From contig NZ_JAKTTI010000024.1 of NCBI RefSeq assembly GCF_022427965.1, positions 1 through 64,000 on the forward strand: a stretch of 64,000 nucleotides of DNA, read 5' to 3'. Of this stretch, positions 30,304 through 39,770 are shown in pieces (within the stretch, counting starts at the first letter, position 1; each line of letters starts with the position of its first letter). The stretch comes from Fredinandcohnia quinoae (GTDB taxonomy: Bacteria; Bacillota; Bacilli; Bacillales; Bacillaceae_L). A program made the translations under genes and the position numbers. The notes beneath the pieces were generated by a model that was given only the letters and a program-made list of their open reading frames with translations, did not search any database and had not been told where the DNA came from.

Positions 30304-31074
30304 TTATTCCCCGTCTTTTATATCATCTAAGCCTACTGCTAGCGGGTTCTTCTTGTTACTAGGATCTGGAATTTCAATTTTCGGTGTGTCACCCTCTAGT
30401 TCTACTAGTTCAGGCATATAAAAAGTTGAAATCGTTACGTTAAATATAAGTGGCGAAGACTCTTGATTTAATGAAAAAAGCTCAGGTCTCCCTGTAAAAC
30501 TCAATGTATTTACTTTCGTAATTCTTGTTTGATGCTCAATTGTTGAAATAAACTTCTCCAGTTCATAATAACTTGGAGCTTCCACATTTAAAGTAATGAC
30601 AATCTGTTTCAGACTATTAGCTAATGTAGGATCATTATTAATAGGCTGTTTCGTCTTATCGCTAGAACCTACATTTGTATTCTCTGTCGCAGAATCAGAA
30701 TTCGAATTTTCTTCATTAGTTTCTGATGTAGCAGCAATCGATGTGTCATTTTCACTAAAAGTCATATCCGAAATTATACTTCCTGATACTGTCTCTGCAC
30801 GTTCAAGGTCCAATATTAATTGTTCCACTAAAGGGATCACAGGAATTTTCTTCTGTATCTCCGTAGAACTAATAACTGGCTTATCCATCGTTTTCCGCTT
30901 CTCCACAACAACCTCAAACAACTTTTCTTCTATTTTCAAATCATTTTGAAGTTGTTTATTAGCTGTTTTTATTGGCTCTACTTTTAAATAATATAATAAT
31001 GAAATGCTCCCAATAATTAAAATAATCACAAATAATAAAGTAATAAGTTGCTTTCTCGTGAAACGGAGAGTCAT
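30304..31074 (-). CDS. pilO: PilO-like pilus alignment protein, copy 1
   Basis: A 256-residue bitopic protein: membrane helix at residues 11-30 (LITLLFVIILIIGSISLLYY), a short coiled region, a Ser/Thr/Asn-rich insertion near 110-140, then a ferredoxin-like domain (LNVEAPSYYELEKFISTIEH). PilO pairs with PilN in the inner-membrane platform of type IV pili. The ATG immediately follows the pilN stop (TAA-ATG), with the ribosome site inside the last pilN codons. Its paralogue is at 43526-44233; the central insertion is shorter there. Confidence 0.85.
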   Translation of the reverse strand: MTLRFTRKQLITLLFVIILIIGSISLLYYLKVEPIKTANKQLQNDLKIEEKLFEVVVEKRKTMDKPVISSTEIQKKIPVIPLVEQLILDLERAETVSGSIISDMTFSENDTSIAATSETNEENSNSDSATENTNVGSSDKTKQPINNDPTLANSLKQIVITLNVEAPSYYELEKFISTIEHQTRITKVNTLSFTGRPELFSLNQESSPLIFNVTISTFYMPELVELEGDTPKIEIPDPSNKKNPLAVGLDDIKDGE

Positions 31075-31767
31075 TTATTTCCCCTCCCTTTGAACGGATT
31101 TTAAGTATTCTTTATTAATTGTCAATTCTAATGACGCAACATATCTTGGGAGATATTCACCATTTTTAATCCCATTGTTTTTTGCATTAACATCGGCTGA
31201 TTCTTCTATATTCTTGGTTTCTTCTTGATTTACTTCTTTTTCTTTACTTTCACTATCTTCTTTCTGTTGAGAAACTGTTTGTCCATCAATCGAATTCGCT
31301 GTAACTGAATTTAGTGTAGTCTTCGTGATAAAGGGTGACTCATTTAATAACCCCACATAATGAGCCACTTCTCTTTTTGTATCAAATTGAACGACTATCG
31401 ATACTACACCATCCTCTACATATGAAAAGGTTTGAAAAAAGCCACGTTCAGACAGTAATCCCGTTAAATGATTTAATAATGGAACAGTCTCAATAAAATA
31501 ATCATCTGCCCATTGCACAGCCTTTTCAAGCTTAATCACATCAGATGAATCTTGATCTGTTGCATACTTCATCTCTTCCTCAGCACGTTTTTTCTGCAAA
31601 ATAGTAATCTGAGAGGTTAATTGTTTCTCATTTGATACTACTTTTTCATGTTGGAAAAATAAAAATAATCCCCCACTTAAAATGATTAGTAAAATAATAA
31701 TTATTAATAGTAAAACGGTTCGATTTTTATTTTCTTTCTTAGGAAGCAAATTAATATCGACTAACAT
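31075..31767 (-). CDS. pilN: PilN-like pilus assembly protein, copy 1
   Basis: A 230-residue bitopic protein starting MLVDINLLPKKENKNR, the usual PilN N-terminus (the INLLP motif contacts PilM), then a membrane helix at about 20-38 and a periplasm-type domain of fimbrial assembly protein type. A Gln/Glu/Lys-rich segment (about 155-195) precedes the end. It overlaps the pilM stop by one base. Paralogue at 44236-44913. Confidence 0.88.
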   Translation of the reverse strand: MLVDINLLPKKENKNRTVLLLIIIILLIILSGGLFLFFQHEKVVSNEKQLTSQITILQKKRAEEEMKYATDQDSSDVIKLEKAVQWADDYFIETVPLLNHLTGLLSERGFFQTFSYVEDGVVSIVVQFDTKREVAHYVGLLNESPFITKTTLNSVTANSIDGQTVSQQKEDSESKEKEVNQEETKNIEESADVNAKNNGIKNGEYLPRYVASLELTINKEYLKSVQREGK

Positions 31768-32741
31768 TACTGCACCTCTTTCAGTGCTAGTCCTAAAGGA
31801 AGATAATATTGAACTGGCAGCTCAACTTGTGTTTCTAATATTTGAACTGGAATTTCAAATCTCTCAAATAATGTAGACATTAACACATGGAGATATGGAT
31901 GATCACCACTCATTAAAATATTGGTTACTTGTTCATTACCTTGTCTAATATTAAATCGATAAAAATTCAAGACATGCTCAATTTCCTTCATAATCTCGTC
32001 AATAATCATTTCAATTGCTTGATTAGGATTAACCCACTGAATTTCTGCACTTGTATTTTCAGGATTTTGACGAATATCCCAATCATCAATAGTCGAATCT
32101 ATGGGAAGATGTCTCATAAATACAGGTAAATGTTGATTAAATATCGATAGATTGACAGTTTGCAGATCAAATTGAAGCAGCATTGTGTGATCAACTGCAT
32201 CTACTTTTTCATAAAAATAAAATAGACGATACATACAAAGTGGTGATATATCGGCCGCTATCGGTCTTAGTGCAACCTCCTCAAGCAATGTTGCATAGTC
32301 TTGAGCGATCTCTTGGGGGGCTGCAAACATTAACACTACTTTTTTATTGTCTTCTTCACCTAATTTGATAAAATCAATAACTGGTTCATCAAAAGGCAAA
32401 TGGATTGACCCACCTAATTCAAGATACAAATAGCCTAAAATCTCATCATCTTTTATTTCAATTGGAATTGATGTTTTTCGGATTACAACAAATGAATCTG
32501 GGATGACGAAACGTACTTCCTTTTTTTTTATTCCCCAATCTGTTACACATTCTTCAAGAATTAGTTGTAGGGTATCGCGACCTATTATTTTACCTTCGTG
32601 GATAATTCCTTTAGGAAGATAACGTTCTCGGAAGTTCCGAATCGTTAAGGGATTCGTTTGTTTTGCACCCACATAACGGATTACATGGTCTTTAATAACT
32701 ATATTTGCAATTTGATTTGAGTGAAGTAAAGTAAAAGCCAT
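31767..32741 (-). CDS. pilM: PilM-like actin-fold pilus assembly protein, copy 1
   Basis: A soluble 324-residue protein of the PilM actin-like type that binds PilN on the cytoplasmic face. It starts AFTLLHSNQIANIVIKDHVI and contains the SHS2-like segment RFVIPDSFVVIRKTSIPIEI and the C-terminal LMSGDHPYLHVLMSTLFERF. No strict phosphate-loop motif is obvious. It is followed directly by pilN and preceded by pilD. Paralogue at 44916-45887. Confidence 0.85.
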   Translation of the reverse strand: MAFTLLHSNQIANIVIKDHVIRYVGAKQTNPLTIRNFRERYLPKGIIHEGKIIGRDTLQLILEECVTDWGIKKKEVRFVIPDSFVVIRKTSIPIEIKDDEILGYLYLELGGSIHLPFDEPVIDFIKLGEEDNKKVVLMFAAPQEIAQDYATLLEEVALRPIAADISPLCMYRLFYFYEKVDAVDHTMLLQFDLQTVNLSIFNQHLPVFMRHLPIDSTIDDWDIRQNPENTSAEIQWVNPNQAIEMIIDEIMKEIEHVLNFYRFNIRQGNEQVTNILMSGDHPYLHVLMSTLFERFEIPVQILETQVELPVQYYLPLGLALKEVQ

Positions 32742-32769
32742 ATAGAAATCCCCTTATAAATAATATCAA

Positions 32770-33528
32770 TTATCCGATGACAAATTGTAGATACCAGTCT
32801 AGTAAATCATTACCGAGGAAATAAGCAATTAATGTGCCGACAACAATAGCAGGACCGAATGGCATTGGCTTACCTTTTTTCACTTTTCCTATTACCATAC
32901 CGATAACGCCGATAATTGTTCCGACAATCGTTGCGAAAAAGAATGAAAGGAGCACAAGCTTCCAACCAAGTGCCAAGCCGATAACAGCATATAGTTTAAT
33001 ATCCCCTCCACCCATACCTCCTTTGCTTACGATCGCAATTAAATAGAGGAGTATGAATCCTACTGCACTTCCTACAACCATATCCCACCATGGTGTAAGT
33101 GGAATAAAAAACCGTTCAAGTAAAAGTAATGATCCAAAAAACAGAAGAACCTTATCTGGAATAATCATGTAGGTAACGTCTGAAACAAACACAATCATCA
33201 AAAGAGAGATTAATGTCCAAGTTATAATCAATTCTTTTGACCAGCCCACCAACAATGGTGAAATCGTGAAAAGAATTGCTGTTATCATTTCAATTGATGG
33301 ATATAAAGGTGATATTTTTGCTTTGCAAGCTTGACATGACCCCTTTTGAAATAGGAATGAGAAAACCGGGATAAGTTCTTTTGCAGTAAGCGCATGTTTG
33401 CATTTTGGGCATGCTGAACGTGGCCTAATGATTGATTCTCCATTAGGAATTCGGAGACCGACAACATTAAAGAAAGATCCTAGAACTAAGCCGTAAAGAA
33501 ATATAATGATATAAAAAAGTATGCTCAT
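32770..33528 (-). CDS. pilD: type IV prepilin peptidase (ComC/PilD)
   Basis: Bifunctional membrane aspartyl protease and N-methyltransferase that processes type IV prepilins. The 252 residues have the N-terminal methyltransferase domain with two CxxC pairs (C40/C43, C65/C68) and the two catalytic aspartates, D117 in VSDVTYMIIPD and D176 in GMGGGDIK. Eight or so membrane helices. It is the only prepilin peptidase in the window, so it must process pilins of both pilus copies, and it corresponds in neighbourhood to B. subtilis comC. A stem-loop separates it from pilA1 upstream. Confidence 0.96.
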   Translation of the reverse strand: MSILFYIIIFLYGLVLGSFFNVVGLRIPNGESIIRPRSACPKCKHALTAKELIPVFSFLFQKGSCQACKAKISPLYPSIEMITAILFTISPLLVGWSKELIITWTLISLLMIVFVSDVTYMIIPDKVLLFFGSLLLLERFFIPLTPWWDMVVGSAVGFILLYLIAIVSKGGMGGGDIKLYAVIGLALGWKLVLLSFFFATIVGTIIGVIGMVIGKVKKGKPMPFGPAIVVGTLIAYFLGNDLLDWYLQFVIG

Positions 33529-33548
33529 GATATCGTTCCTTTTTTAAA

Positions 33549-33572
33549 GAGGACAACCAGAAGGTCGTCCTC
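33549..33572 (-). terminator. stem-loop between pilA1 and pilD, possible attenuator
   Basis: A 10-bp stem with one G-U pair (GAGGACGACC with GGTTGTCCTC on the minus strand) follows the pilA1 stop. It lacks a long T-run, so it may be a partial terminator or a 3'-end stabiliser for pilin mRNA. A matching structure follows pilA2. Confidence 0.6.
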
Positions 33573-33584
33573 GGTAAATTTTTA

Positions 33585-34082
33585 TTATGGTGTATTATCC
33601 GTAACTTTTGATCTATCAATATCCCCAATTAATTCTGGCCCTATATGTCTATTTTCTCCTAGTAAGTATACAGAATACTCATATATGGAGGCTTTTTTTG
33701 TTATTAAAACATAGGAGGTTGTTGGTGCAGCTTTAAGAGCAATTACATCATCGTCAGATAATTTTGTTGTTCCTTTTGAATAATCTCCACCATCAGGATC
33801 AGAAAAAGCATCTAAATACCCACTATCAATTAGATATTCAAGTGGTATATATCTTACACCACTATCTTTAGCTGGTAATAAATCACTATTAGCTGAAACT
33901 GCAATCTTTGCTCCACTTACCATTTGCTGTGCATTGGCAATATGAGCGTCTTTTTTTGAATTATCAATGATACCTCCAATACTTGGTACAGCAATAGCTG
34001 CAATAATTCCTAATATAACGATAACCGCGAGCAACTCAACCAAAGTTAAACCGTTTTGATTCTTCAAATACTTTTTAAACAT
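33585..34082 (-). CDS. pilA: major pilin PilA, copy 1
   Basis: A 165-residue type IVa-like prepilin. Short basic leader MFKKYLKNQNG, cleavage before LTLVE, Glu at mature position 5, then the hydrophobic helix ELLAVIVILGIIAAIAVPSI. The globular part is about 110 residues and lacks cysteines. The first 60 residues are nearly identical to PilA2 while the C-terminal part differs, as expected for a surface-exposed subunit. A 147-base gap separates it from pilC1 upstream, so it may have its own promoter. Confidence 0.93.
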   Translation of the reverse strand: MFKKYLKNQNGLTLVELLAVIVILGIIAAIAVPSIGGIIDNSKKDAHIANAQQMVSGAKIAVSANSDLLPAKDSGVRYIPLEYLIDSGYLDAFSDPDGGDYSKGTTKLSDDDVIALKAAPTTSYVLITKKASIYEYSVYLLGENRHIGPELIGDIDRSKVTDNTP

Positions 34083-34229
34083 CAGTTCCCCTTCTTCCGT
34101 TTAATAGTTTGATAGTCGTAGTATATAAGTCCTTGCTACCCCATATTATAATGTAAATTTTGGTAGGTTACATCATCTTTTTTCAAAATTTATCAAATAA
34201 TGCCACAATTTTCGCTGAATTATCGATTT

Positions 34230-35435
34230 TTACTGTATTTTGTTAAATATATCGAACATAGGGACCATTATGGAAGTAACGATTGTGCCAACAATCCCAC
34301 TTAAGACAACTATCATTAATGGCTCGATTAATGATTTTAATTTATCAGTTGCAATTTCAACCTCATCCTCATAAAAGTTAGCTACCTTCCCTAGCATTTC
34401 ATCTAGTGATCCAGTGCTTTCACCAACAATTATCATTTGTGTAATTAATGGCGGAAATGCCCAGTGTTTTTTCATCGGCACCGTCATTGACCTACCCTTC
34501 TCAAGTGAAGCTCTTGATTCCTTAATTACTTCTGCAATCACCTCATTTTCGACAATCGATTCAACAACTGCTAATGCTTGAAGGATTGGCACTGAACTAC
34601 TTATTAAAGAACTTAATGTTCTTGTCATCCGAGCTAGTACAGACTTTTGTAGCATCTTCCCAAATATCGGCATCTTTAAAATAAAATAATCATAATAAAA
34701 TTTTGTTTTTTTATTTTGTTTTATAATTACAATTGAAAGATAAAATAAAAAGGCAATTAGGATAAGTAACCACCATTTAGATTGGGTGAATTCACTTGCA
34801 TGCAGAACAAATTTTGTTATCGCTGGCAATTCTGCTCCGAAATCCGAAAACATCCCAACAAAAGTCGGTACAACCGATGTTAATAAAAAAATGACTACAC
34901 CAATTGCAACAACACCAATAACCGCAGGGTATGCCATTGCTGATTTTATTTTCTGTTTCGTTTTATGCTGTTTTTCAAAATGGGTTGCTAAACGTTCTAA
35001 TGTCTCATCTAGTGTACCCCCGACTTCACCAACGCGAACCATATTCGTAAATAAGGTTGAGAATATTTTTTTATGTTTTGCTGTAGCAGTAGAAAGTGAA
35101 ATACCCTCTCTTAAATCCGCTTCAACCTCGACTAAGGTGCGCCTTAATGCCTTACTACTCGTTTGATTTGCCAATATATCCATAGAATCGACTACCGAAA
35201 TGCCAGCTTTAATTAAGGTTGAAAATTGACGTAGAAAGATAGTGAAGTCCTGTAATTTCACAGGATTACTAATTGATAAATCCTTTGTTAACAGTGTCTC
35301 TGGTACTTCATCTATTTGAATGACACGAATACCGGAGTCGCGTAATTTTATTACAGCTTCTCGTCTTGAAGTTGCATGTATAGTGCCTGATTTCTTACCT
35401 TTTGTATCCCGACCTTGATATCTATATCTAGGCAT
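34230..35435 (-). CDS. pilC: PilC platform protein, copy 1
   Basis: Inner-membrane platform protein of type IV pili / type II secretion. The 401 residues have two T2SF domains, each with LRQFSTLIKAGISVVDSM-like or MTRTLSSLISSSVPILQAL content, and three membrane helices near 170-195, 220-240 and 375-395. It starts 2 bases after pilT1. PilC2 has exactly the same length and very similar sequence. Confidence 0.95.
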   Translation of the reverse strand: MPRYRYQGRDTKGKKSGTIHATSRREAVIKLRDSGIRVIQIDEVPETLLTKDLSISNPVKLQDFTIFLRQFSTLIKAGISVVDSMDILANQTSSKALRRTLVEVEADLREGISLSTATAKHKKIFSTLFTNMVRVGEVGGTLDETLERLATHFEKQHKTKQKIKSAMAYPAVIGVVAIGVVIFLLTSVVPTFVGMFSDFGAELPAITKFVLHASEFTQSKWWLLILIAFLFYLSIVIIKQNKKTKFYYDYFILKMPIFGKMLQKSVLARMTRTLSSLISSSVPILQALAVVESIVENEVIAEVIKESRASLEKGRSMTVPMKKHWAFPPLITQMIIVGESTGSLDEMLGKVANFYEDEVEIATDKLKSLIEPLMIVVLSGIVGTIVTSIMVPMFDIFNKIQ

Positions 35436-35437
35436 AA

Positions 35438-36478
35438 TTATTCAACCTTCTCCTGTAAAAATGGCCGAGCGATGTCTTTTGCAATCACACCACTATTTAT
35501 TAAATCACGAATATTACTTTCCAATGTTTGCATCCCTTCAGCTCGACTAGTCTGGATGACATTTCTTATTTGATGATTTTTTTCATTTCGTATTAAGTTA
35601 GCGACTGCTGAATTATTAACAAGTATCTCGGCTGCAGCACATCGTCCTTTTCGATTAATCATTGGAAATAGCCGTTGTGAAATAATCGAAACTAAAACAG
35701 ATGCAAGTTGAATCCTTATTTGACCCTGCTGTGAAACAGGGAAGGCATCAATAATTCGATCAATTGTAGAAGGTGCACTTGATGTATGCAAAGTCCCTAA
35801 TACGAGATGGCCTGTTTCTGCAGCTGTAATAGCTGTATGAATCGTTTCTAAGTCCCTCATCTCACCTACTAAAATAACATCCGGATCCTGTCTAAGTGCA
35901 GCACGAAGACCATTTGCAAAATTCTTCGTATCAAAACCAATTTCCCGTTGATCAATAATACAATTTCCATGTCTATGTAAATATTCAATCGGATCTTCAA
36001 GAGTAATAATATGTCTACTCATCGTATGATTCATATAATCAATCATTGCTGCCATTGTTGTAGATTTCCCGCTTCCAGTCGGTCCTGTTACGAGAATTAA
36101 GCCCTGCGGCTTCTCAGAAACTCTTTTTAAAATTTGAGGCATACCCAATTCATCAATCGTAGGAATATGTGATGGGACAACCCGAAATGCCAATGCAACA
36201 CATCCACGTTGTTTATAAGCATTCACTCTAAATCTTGAAACACTAGGAATACCATATGAAAAATCTAATTCACCTTTTTCTTCAAAGCTCGTCCACATTT
36301 CATCAGATATAATCGATTTTGCCAATCCTTCTATAGCCGGGGGTAGCAATGTATCCTTGCCATATCTTTTTAAATCACCATGTATTCGAAAAATAGGGGG
36401 TACCCCAGCAGTTATATGAATATCAGATGCCTTCAGTTCATGTGCCGTACGCAAAATAAAATCAATTTTTTCTCTCAT
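35438..36478 (-). CDS. pilT: PilT retraction ATPase, copy 1
   Basis: Hexameric motor that depolymerises pili for twitching or DNA uptake. The 346 residues begin with the PilT N-terminal domain (HELKASDIHITAGVPPIFRI), then Walker A GPTGSGKSTTMAAMIDY (about residue 131), the Asp box and Walker B DPDVILVGEMRDLETI, the His box GHLVLGTLHTSSA and the C-terminal AIRNLIR-type signature (here VANLIRNEKNHQIRN). PilT2 is the same length and nearly identical. Confidence 0.97.
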   Translation of the reverse strand: MREKIDFILRTAHELKASDIHITAGVPPIFRIHGDLKRYGKDTLLPPAIEGLAKSIISDEMWTSFEEKGELDFSYGIPSVSRFRVNAYKQRGCVALAFRVVPSHIPTIDELGMPQILKRVSEKPQGLILVTGPTGSGKSTTMAAMIDYMNHTMSRHIITLEDPIEYLHRHGNCIIDQREIGFDTKNFANGLRAALRQDPDVILVGEMRDLETIHTAITAAETGHLVLGTLHTSSAPSTIDRIIDAFPVSQQGQIRIQLASVLVSIISQRLFPMINRKGRCAAAEILVNNSAVANLIRNEKNHQIRNVIQTSRAEGMQTLESNIRDLINSGVIAKDIARPFLQEKVE

Positions 36479-36489
36479 TATGTTCCCAC

Positions 36490-38145
36490 CTATTCAGCAA
36501 ATGCAACCCGGAGAATCTCCTCAGTTGTGGTAATACCTTGTTTCACCTTTAATAGCCCATCATCAATCAAAAAAATCATTTTATTTTTTATAGCGATTTC
36601 ACGTAATTTTGAAAATGATTCAATATTCATGATCACTCTACGCATTTCATCATTAATTTCAAGTAATTCATGTATGGCAACCCGGCCTTTATAACCTGTC
36701 ATATTACATGTTCCACAGCCTCTGCCACGGATGATTTCCTCAATTCTAATGCCATGCTTTGCAAAAATTTCAAGTTCGCGTTTTGTCGGTTCATGTGCTT
36801 CCGCACAATCTCGACATACCCTACGAACAAGCCGTTGTGAAACAACACCTGTTAACGATGATGCAACTAAAAATGGTTCAACACCCATATCAATTAATCG
36901 CGTAATTGTCCCTAATGAATCATTCGTATGCAGTGTACTTAATACTAGATGTCCAGTTAAAGATGCCCTAACTGCAATATCAGCTGTCTCACGATCACGA
37001 ATTTCCCCGACCATAATAATATTTGGATCCTGTCGTAAAATAGCACGAAGTCCTGTTGCAAATGTCATTCCAATATTTGAATTAACATGAATTTGGTTTA
37101 CACCTTCTAATTGGTACTCTACAGGATCTTCAATTGTTATAATATTTACATCCTCAGAGTTCAATTTATTAAGTGCTGCATATAATGTTGATGATTTTCC
37201 AGACCCCGTAGGTCCAGTCAGAAGAATAATTCCTGTTGGACGTTCAATTAATTTCATAAAACGCTGTAAATTAACTTTATTAAACCCAAGATGTTGAAGA
37301 TCATTCAATTGATTACTTAAATCTAAAACCCTCATTACAATTTTTTCACCATAAACCGTTGGCAATGTCGAAATCCTTAAATCAACCGGGTGGAAATCTA
37401 GATTCATTTTTATCCTTCCATCTTGTGGAATGCGATTTTCCGTTATATCTAAATTAGCCATAATTTTTATTCTTGCAGTTAATACATTTTGCATATTTTT
37501 CGGTAGGATTCGTTCTGTCCGTAGAACACCATCAATACGATAACGTAGTGCAACCTTTGTTTCTTGTGGATCGATGTGAATATCACTTGCACGAAGTTGA
37601 ACAGCATTTAATAAAATTTGATTAACAAGCTTCACGACAGGTGAGTCTTCATTGGTGATACGTTCCTTTTGTGCTTCCTCTGGGATATCATCCATAAATT
37701 CAATGATTCCTTCACCTAGATCATAATATTTATTAATAGCGTTATATATTTCATCCTTCGTAGCTATAGCTGTCTCAATTTGAAATCCAGTTGTTAGCCT
37801 AACATCTTCGATTGCAAAAAAATCAAGTGGATCTGACATTGCTATAAAAAGCTTATCCCCTTCTCTTTTCAGAGGCATTAAGTTATATCTTCTAGCAATT
37901 TCCTTTGACACTAATGAAGTTAAGCTAGAATCAATTGGATAACGAAAAAGGCTTATGTGAGGAATTCCAAGTTGAAATTCTAAAACCTCAATTAGTTGTT
38001 GTTCAGTAATAAATCGTTTTTGTAATAATACGTCTCCAATTCTTTGTTTCTCTGTTTTATCACGTAAAGCTTCTTGTAATTGTATTTCTGTAATTAAGCC
38101 CGTATCAACTAATAAATCACCAATTTTTTTTCGGGTTTTTCTCAT
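36490..38145 (-). CDS. pilB: PilB extension ATPase, copy 1
   Basis: Motor that drives pilus assembly. The 551 residues comprise the N-terminal MshEN/GspE domain (KIGDLLVDTGLITEIQLQEA), the ATPase core with Walker A GPTGSGKSSTLYAAL (about residue 310), DPNIIMVGEIRDRETAD, and the four-cysteine zinc site CRDC (about 443) and CGTC (about 475). The MshEN domain in other systems binds cyclic-di-GMP; this copy may do so, which would connect it with the GGDEF gene downstream of pilus copy 2. PilB2 is the same length. Confidence 0.97.
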   Translation of the reverse strand: MRKTRKKIGDLLVDTGLITEIQLQEALRDKTEKQRIGDVLLQKRFITEQQLIEVLEFQLGIPHISLFRYPIDSSLTSLVSKEIARRYNLMPLKREGDKLFIAMSDPLDFFAIEDVRLTTGFQIETAIATKDEIYNAINKYYDLGEGIIEFMDDIPEEAQKERITNEDSPVVKLVNQILLNAVQLRASDIHIDPQETKVALRYRIDGVLRTERILPKNMQNVLTARIKIMANLDITENRIPQDGRIKMNLDFHPVDLRISTLPTVYGEKIVMRVLDLSNQLNDLQHLGFNKVNLQRFMKLIERPTGIILLTGPTGSGKSSTLYAALNKLNSEDVNIITIEDPVEYQLEGVNQIHVNSNIGMTFATGLRAILRQDPNIIMVGEIRDRETADIAVRASLTGHLVLSTLHTNDSLGTITRLIDMGVEPFLVASSLTGVVSQRLVRRVCRDCAEAHEPTKRELEIFAKHGIRIEEIIRGRGCGTCNMTGYKGRVAIHELLEINDEMRRVIMNIESFSKLREIAIKNKMIFLIDDGLLKVKQGITTTEEILRVAFAE

Positions 38146-38170
38146 GCTATATCACCCCTATTTCGACAAT

Positions 38171-39439
38171 TTATTTTTCATCAACCGTCCCGCCCCACAA
38201 ACTATCATCCTCACTGTTATCTTCATTAATATGAGTGCTATCAGGAACCTCTACATTAGAATCGTGAGAAGACTCTTGGTTAGACTCCTCGATATTGGGA
38301 TCAGGAATTAAAATACTGCTTACTTTTACTCGTGGAATAGGAGCATAGTAATCTTGTGAAATTTTTATTTTTTCTATTTCATAGTTATTGTCTCGAATTG
38401 AGCGATACACAGTACCAATTTGGCCTTTTTCACCAGCTTCTTTAATTTCTTCTTTCCCTAGTTGCAGTAAGCTAGAGTATTGTATGATTGTTTTAGGGCT
38501 ATATAACTGACTATCCTCAACTGTAATCTCATATTCATTTGGAAGTTCCGCACCAATTAATTCTATTTCCAAACCCTCATCTACTAATGAGAATAAGAGT
38601 TTATATTTGTAGGAGTTCACATTATAAATAATAATATCCTTATTTCCTTGGACTACTTTCGCATCAAAACCAAATTTTGCATACTCAGGTAAACGATCGC
38701 TAGTATGACGTTCAATTATTTTAAAATTTGTAGGTAAAATTGTTTCATATATTCCAGTTGCAACGACGCTTAAAGCATCATCTGTAAATGTTACTCCACT
38801 TTCGGTAACAAATGTTTCAAGAGAAAATACTTGTAATGGGTCAATATTAATTTCACCAATTTCCTTAACCCATTTACTCATCTCAGTTTCATCTTTAATA
38901 TTAGTAATAATAGCTTTAGAAACGGTATGTGTTTCATCTACTTGTAGATAATTAACTAGATTTATTTCAATCGTTTCTGATGTTAGTAATGATGCCCTAT
39001 TCTCTATTTCATTTAGTAATTCTTCTATTTTCATATGATTAAATTCTTTAGCGATAAGAGATTCGGTCGTTTCCTCAATAAACTCCTTATTAACAACAGC
39101 AGTTATAGGATTTGGTCCACTATTCTTGGCAGTATGAACAATCTCAATTAACGGAAATTCAACTAAGTCATATTTAGCAATCTCTTCTTTTCGATCACCG
39201 AATACTAAAATAATATTCCCGAGCTGCTCCCAACTATTAATCTCAGATTGAAGTTGTTTAACTGCTTCATCCTTAGAAAGTCCTGACACATCAATAGGAC
39301 CAATCATTGTCCCATTTCCAAAGATTTCACCTGAAAAATAAGTGTCATAGGTTGAAGCACCAACGTGTGAAAGCGTAAACACAAATGCTGTACATGCAAC
39401 CATAAAAACAAATATTTTAAACTTAATCTTGTATCTCAC
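38171..39439 (-). CDS. VanW/G5-like exported protein of the pilus locus
   Basis: A 422-residue exported protein: signal or anchor helix at about residues 8-28, the motif MIGPIDVSGLSKDEAVKQL (typical of the N-terminal repeat of VanW/YoaR-like proteins), and a C-terminal region with GKEEIKEAGEKGQIGTVYRS that resembles a G5 domain, followed by a Ser/Asp/Glu-rich tail ending DSLWGGTVDEK. The canonical VanW core is not obvious. First gene of minus-strand operon 1, 25 bases before pilB1. A surface or peptidoglycan-binding role in pilus passage through the wall is inference. In copy 2 only its last codons remain. Confidence 0.7.
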   Translation of the reverse strand: MRYKIKFKIFVFMVACTAFVFTLSHVGASTYDTYFSGEIFGNGTMIGPIDVSGLSKDEAVKQLQSEINSWEQLGNIILVFGDRKEEIAKYDLVEFPLIEIVHTAKNSGPNPITAVVNKEFIEETTESLIAKEFNHMKIEELLNEIENRASLLTSETIEINLVNYLQVDETHTVSKAIITNIKDETEMSKWVKEIGEINIDPLQVFSLETFVTESGVTFTDDALSVVATGIYETILPTNFKIIERHTSDRLPEYAKFGFDAKVVQGNKDIIIYNVNSYKYKLLFSLVDEGLEIELIGAELPNEYEITVEDSQLYSPKTIIQYSSLLQLGKEEIKEAGEKGQIGTVYRSIRDNNYEIEKIKISQDYYAPIPRVKVSSILIPDPNIEESNQESSHDSNVEVPDSTHINEDNSEDDSLWGGTVDEK

Positions 39440-39770
39440 ACATACACAGCCCTTTCAATGACACTCTCATCATATATTTTTTTCTACTTCAATTACATCA
39501 AATCTAGGTATAACATCATAATTTTCTGAAGAAAATTAATATCTTGTTACAGTAAAAATAGTTATAAATGGCTATTTACAAATAAAGAGATAGTAATTTT
39601 ATTCTATATGAAAAAAGAAAATTAATAAAGTCGAATAAGCATGAATTTTACAATATTACGTAATTTTAGCAATATTTTATCTACAGCTTTAATAATATGT
39701 CGTATAATAGTAGAAATAGGTAAAAAGTAGTGATTAATATATGTTAGAAATTAAAGGATGAGCATACCCG
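39440..39770. other. 331-base AT-rich divergent intergenic region
   Basis: No gene. It separates the minus-strand pilus operon 1 from the plus-strand minor pilin operon 1 and must hold both promoters. A plus-strand promoter is visible at its right end. I looked for a cyclic-di-GMP riboswitch of GEMM type, known upstream of clostridial pilus genes, and found no recognisable motif. Confidence 0.7.
39680..39708 (+). promoter_or_regulatory. candidate promoter of minor pilin operon 1
   Basis: TCTACA (39680-39685), a 17-base spacer and a perfect TATAAT (39703-39708), 63 bases before the first minor pilin start codon. Confidence 0.5.

Noticed and set aside
36731-37090. Plus-strand frames of 100-119 codons opposite pilB1 and pilB2
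   Set aside because: They are antisense shadows of strongly conserved coding sequence, and recur in both copies for that reason.
39440-39770. Cyclic-di-GMP (GEMM) riboswitch upstream of pilus operons
   Set aside because: I compared both strands with the expected GEMM core by eye and found no match; the region is AT-rich with only promoter-like features.
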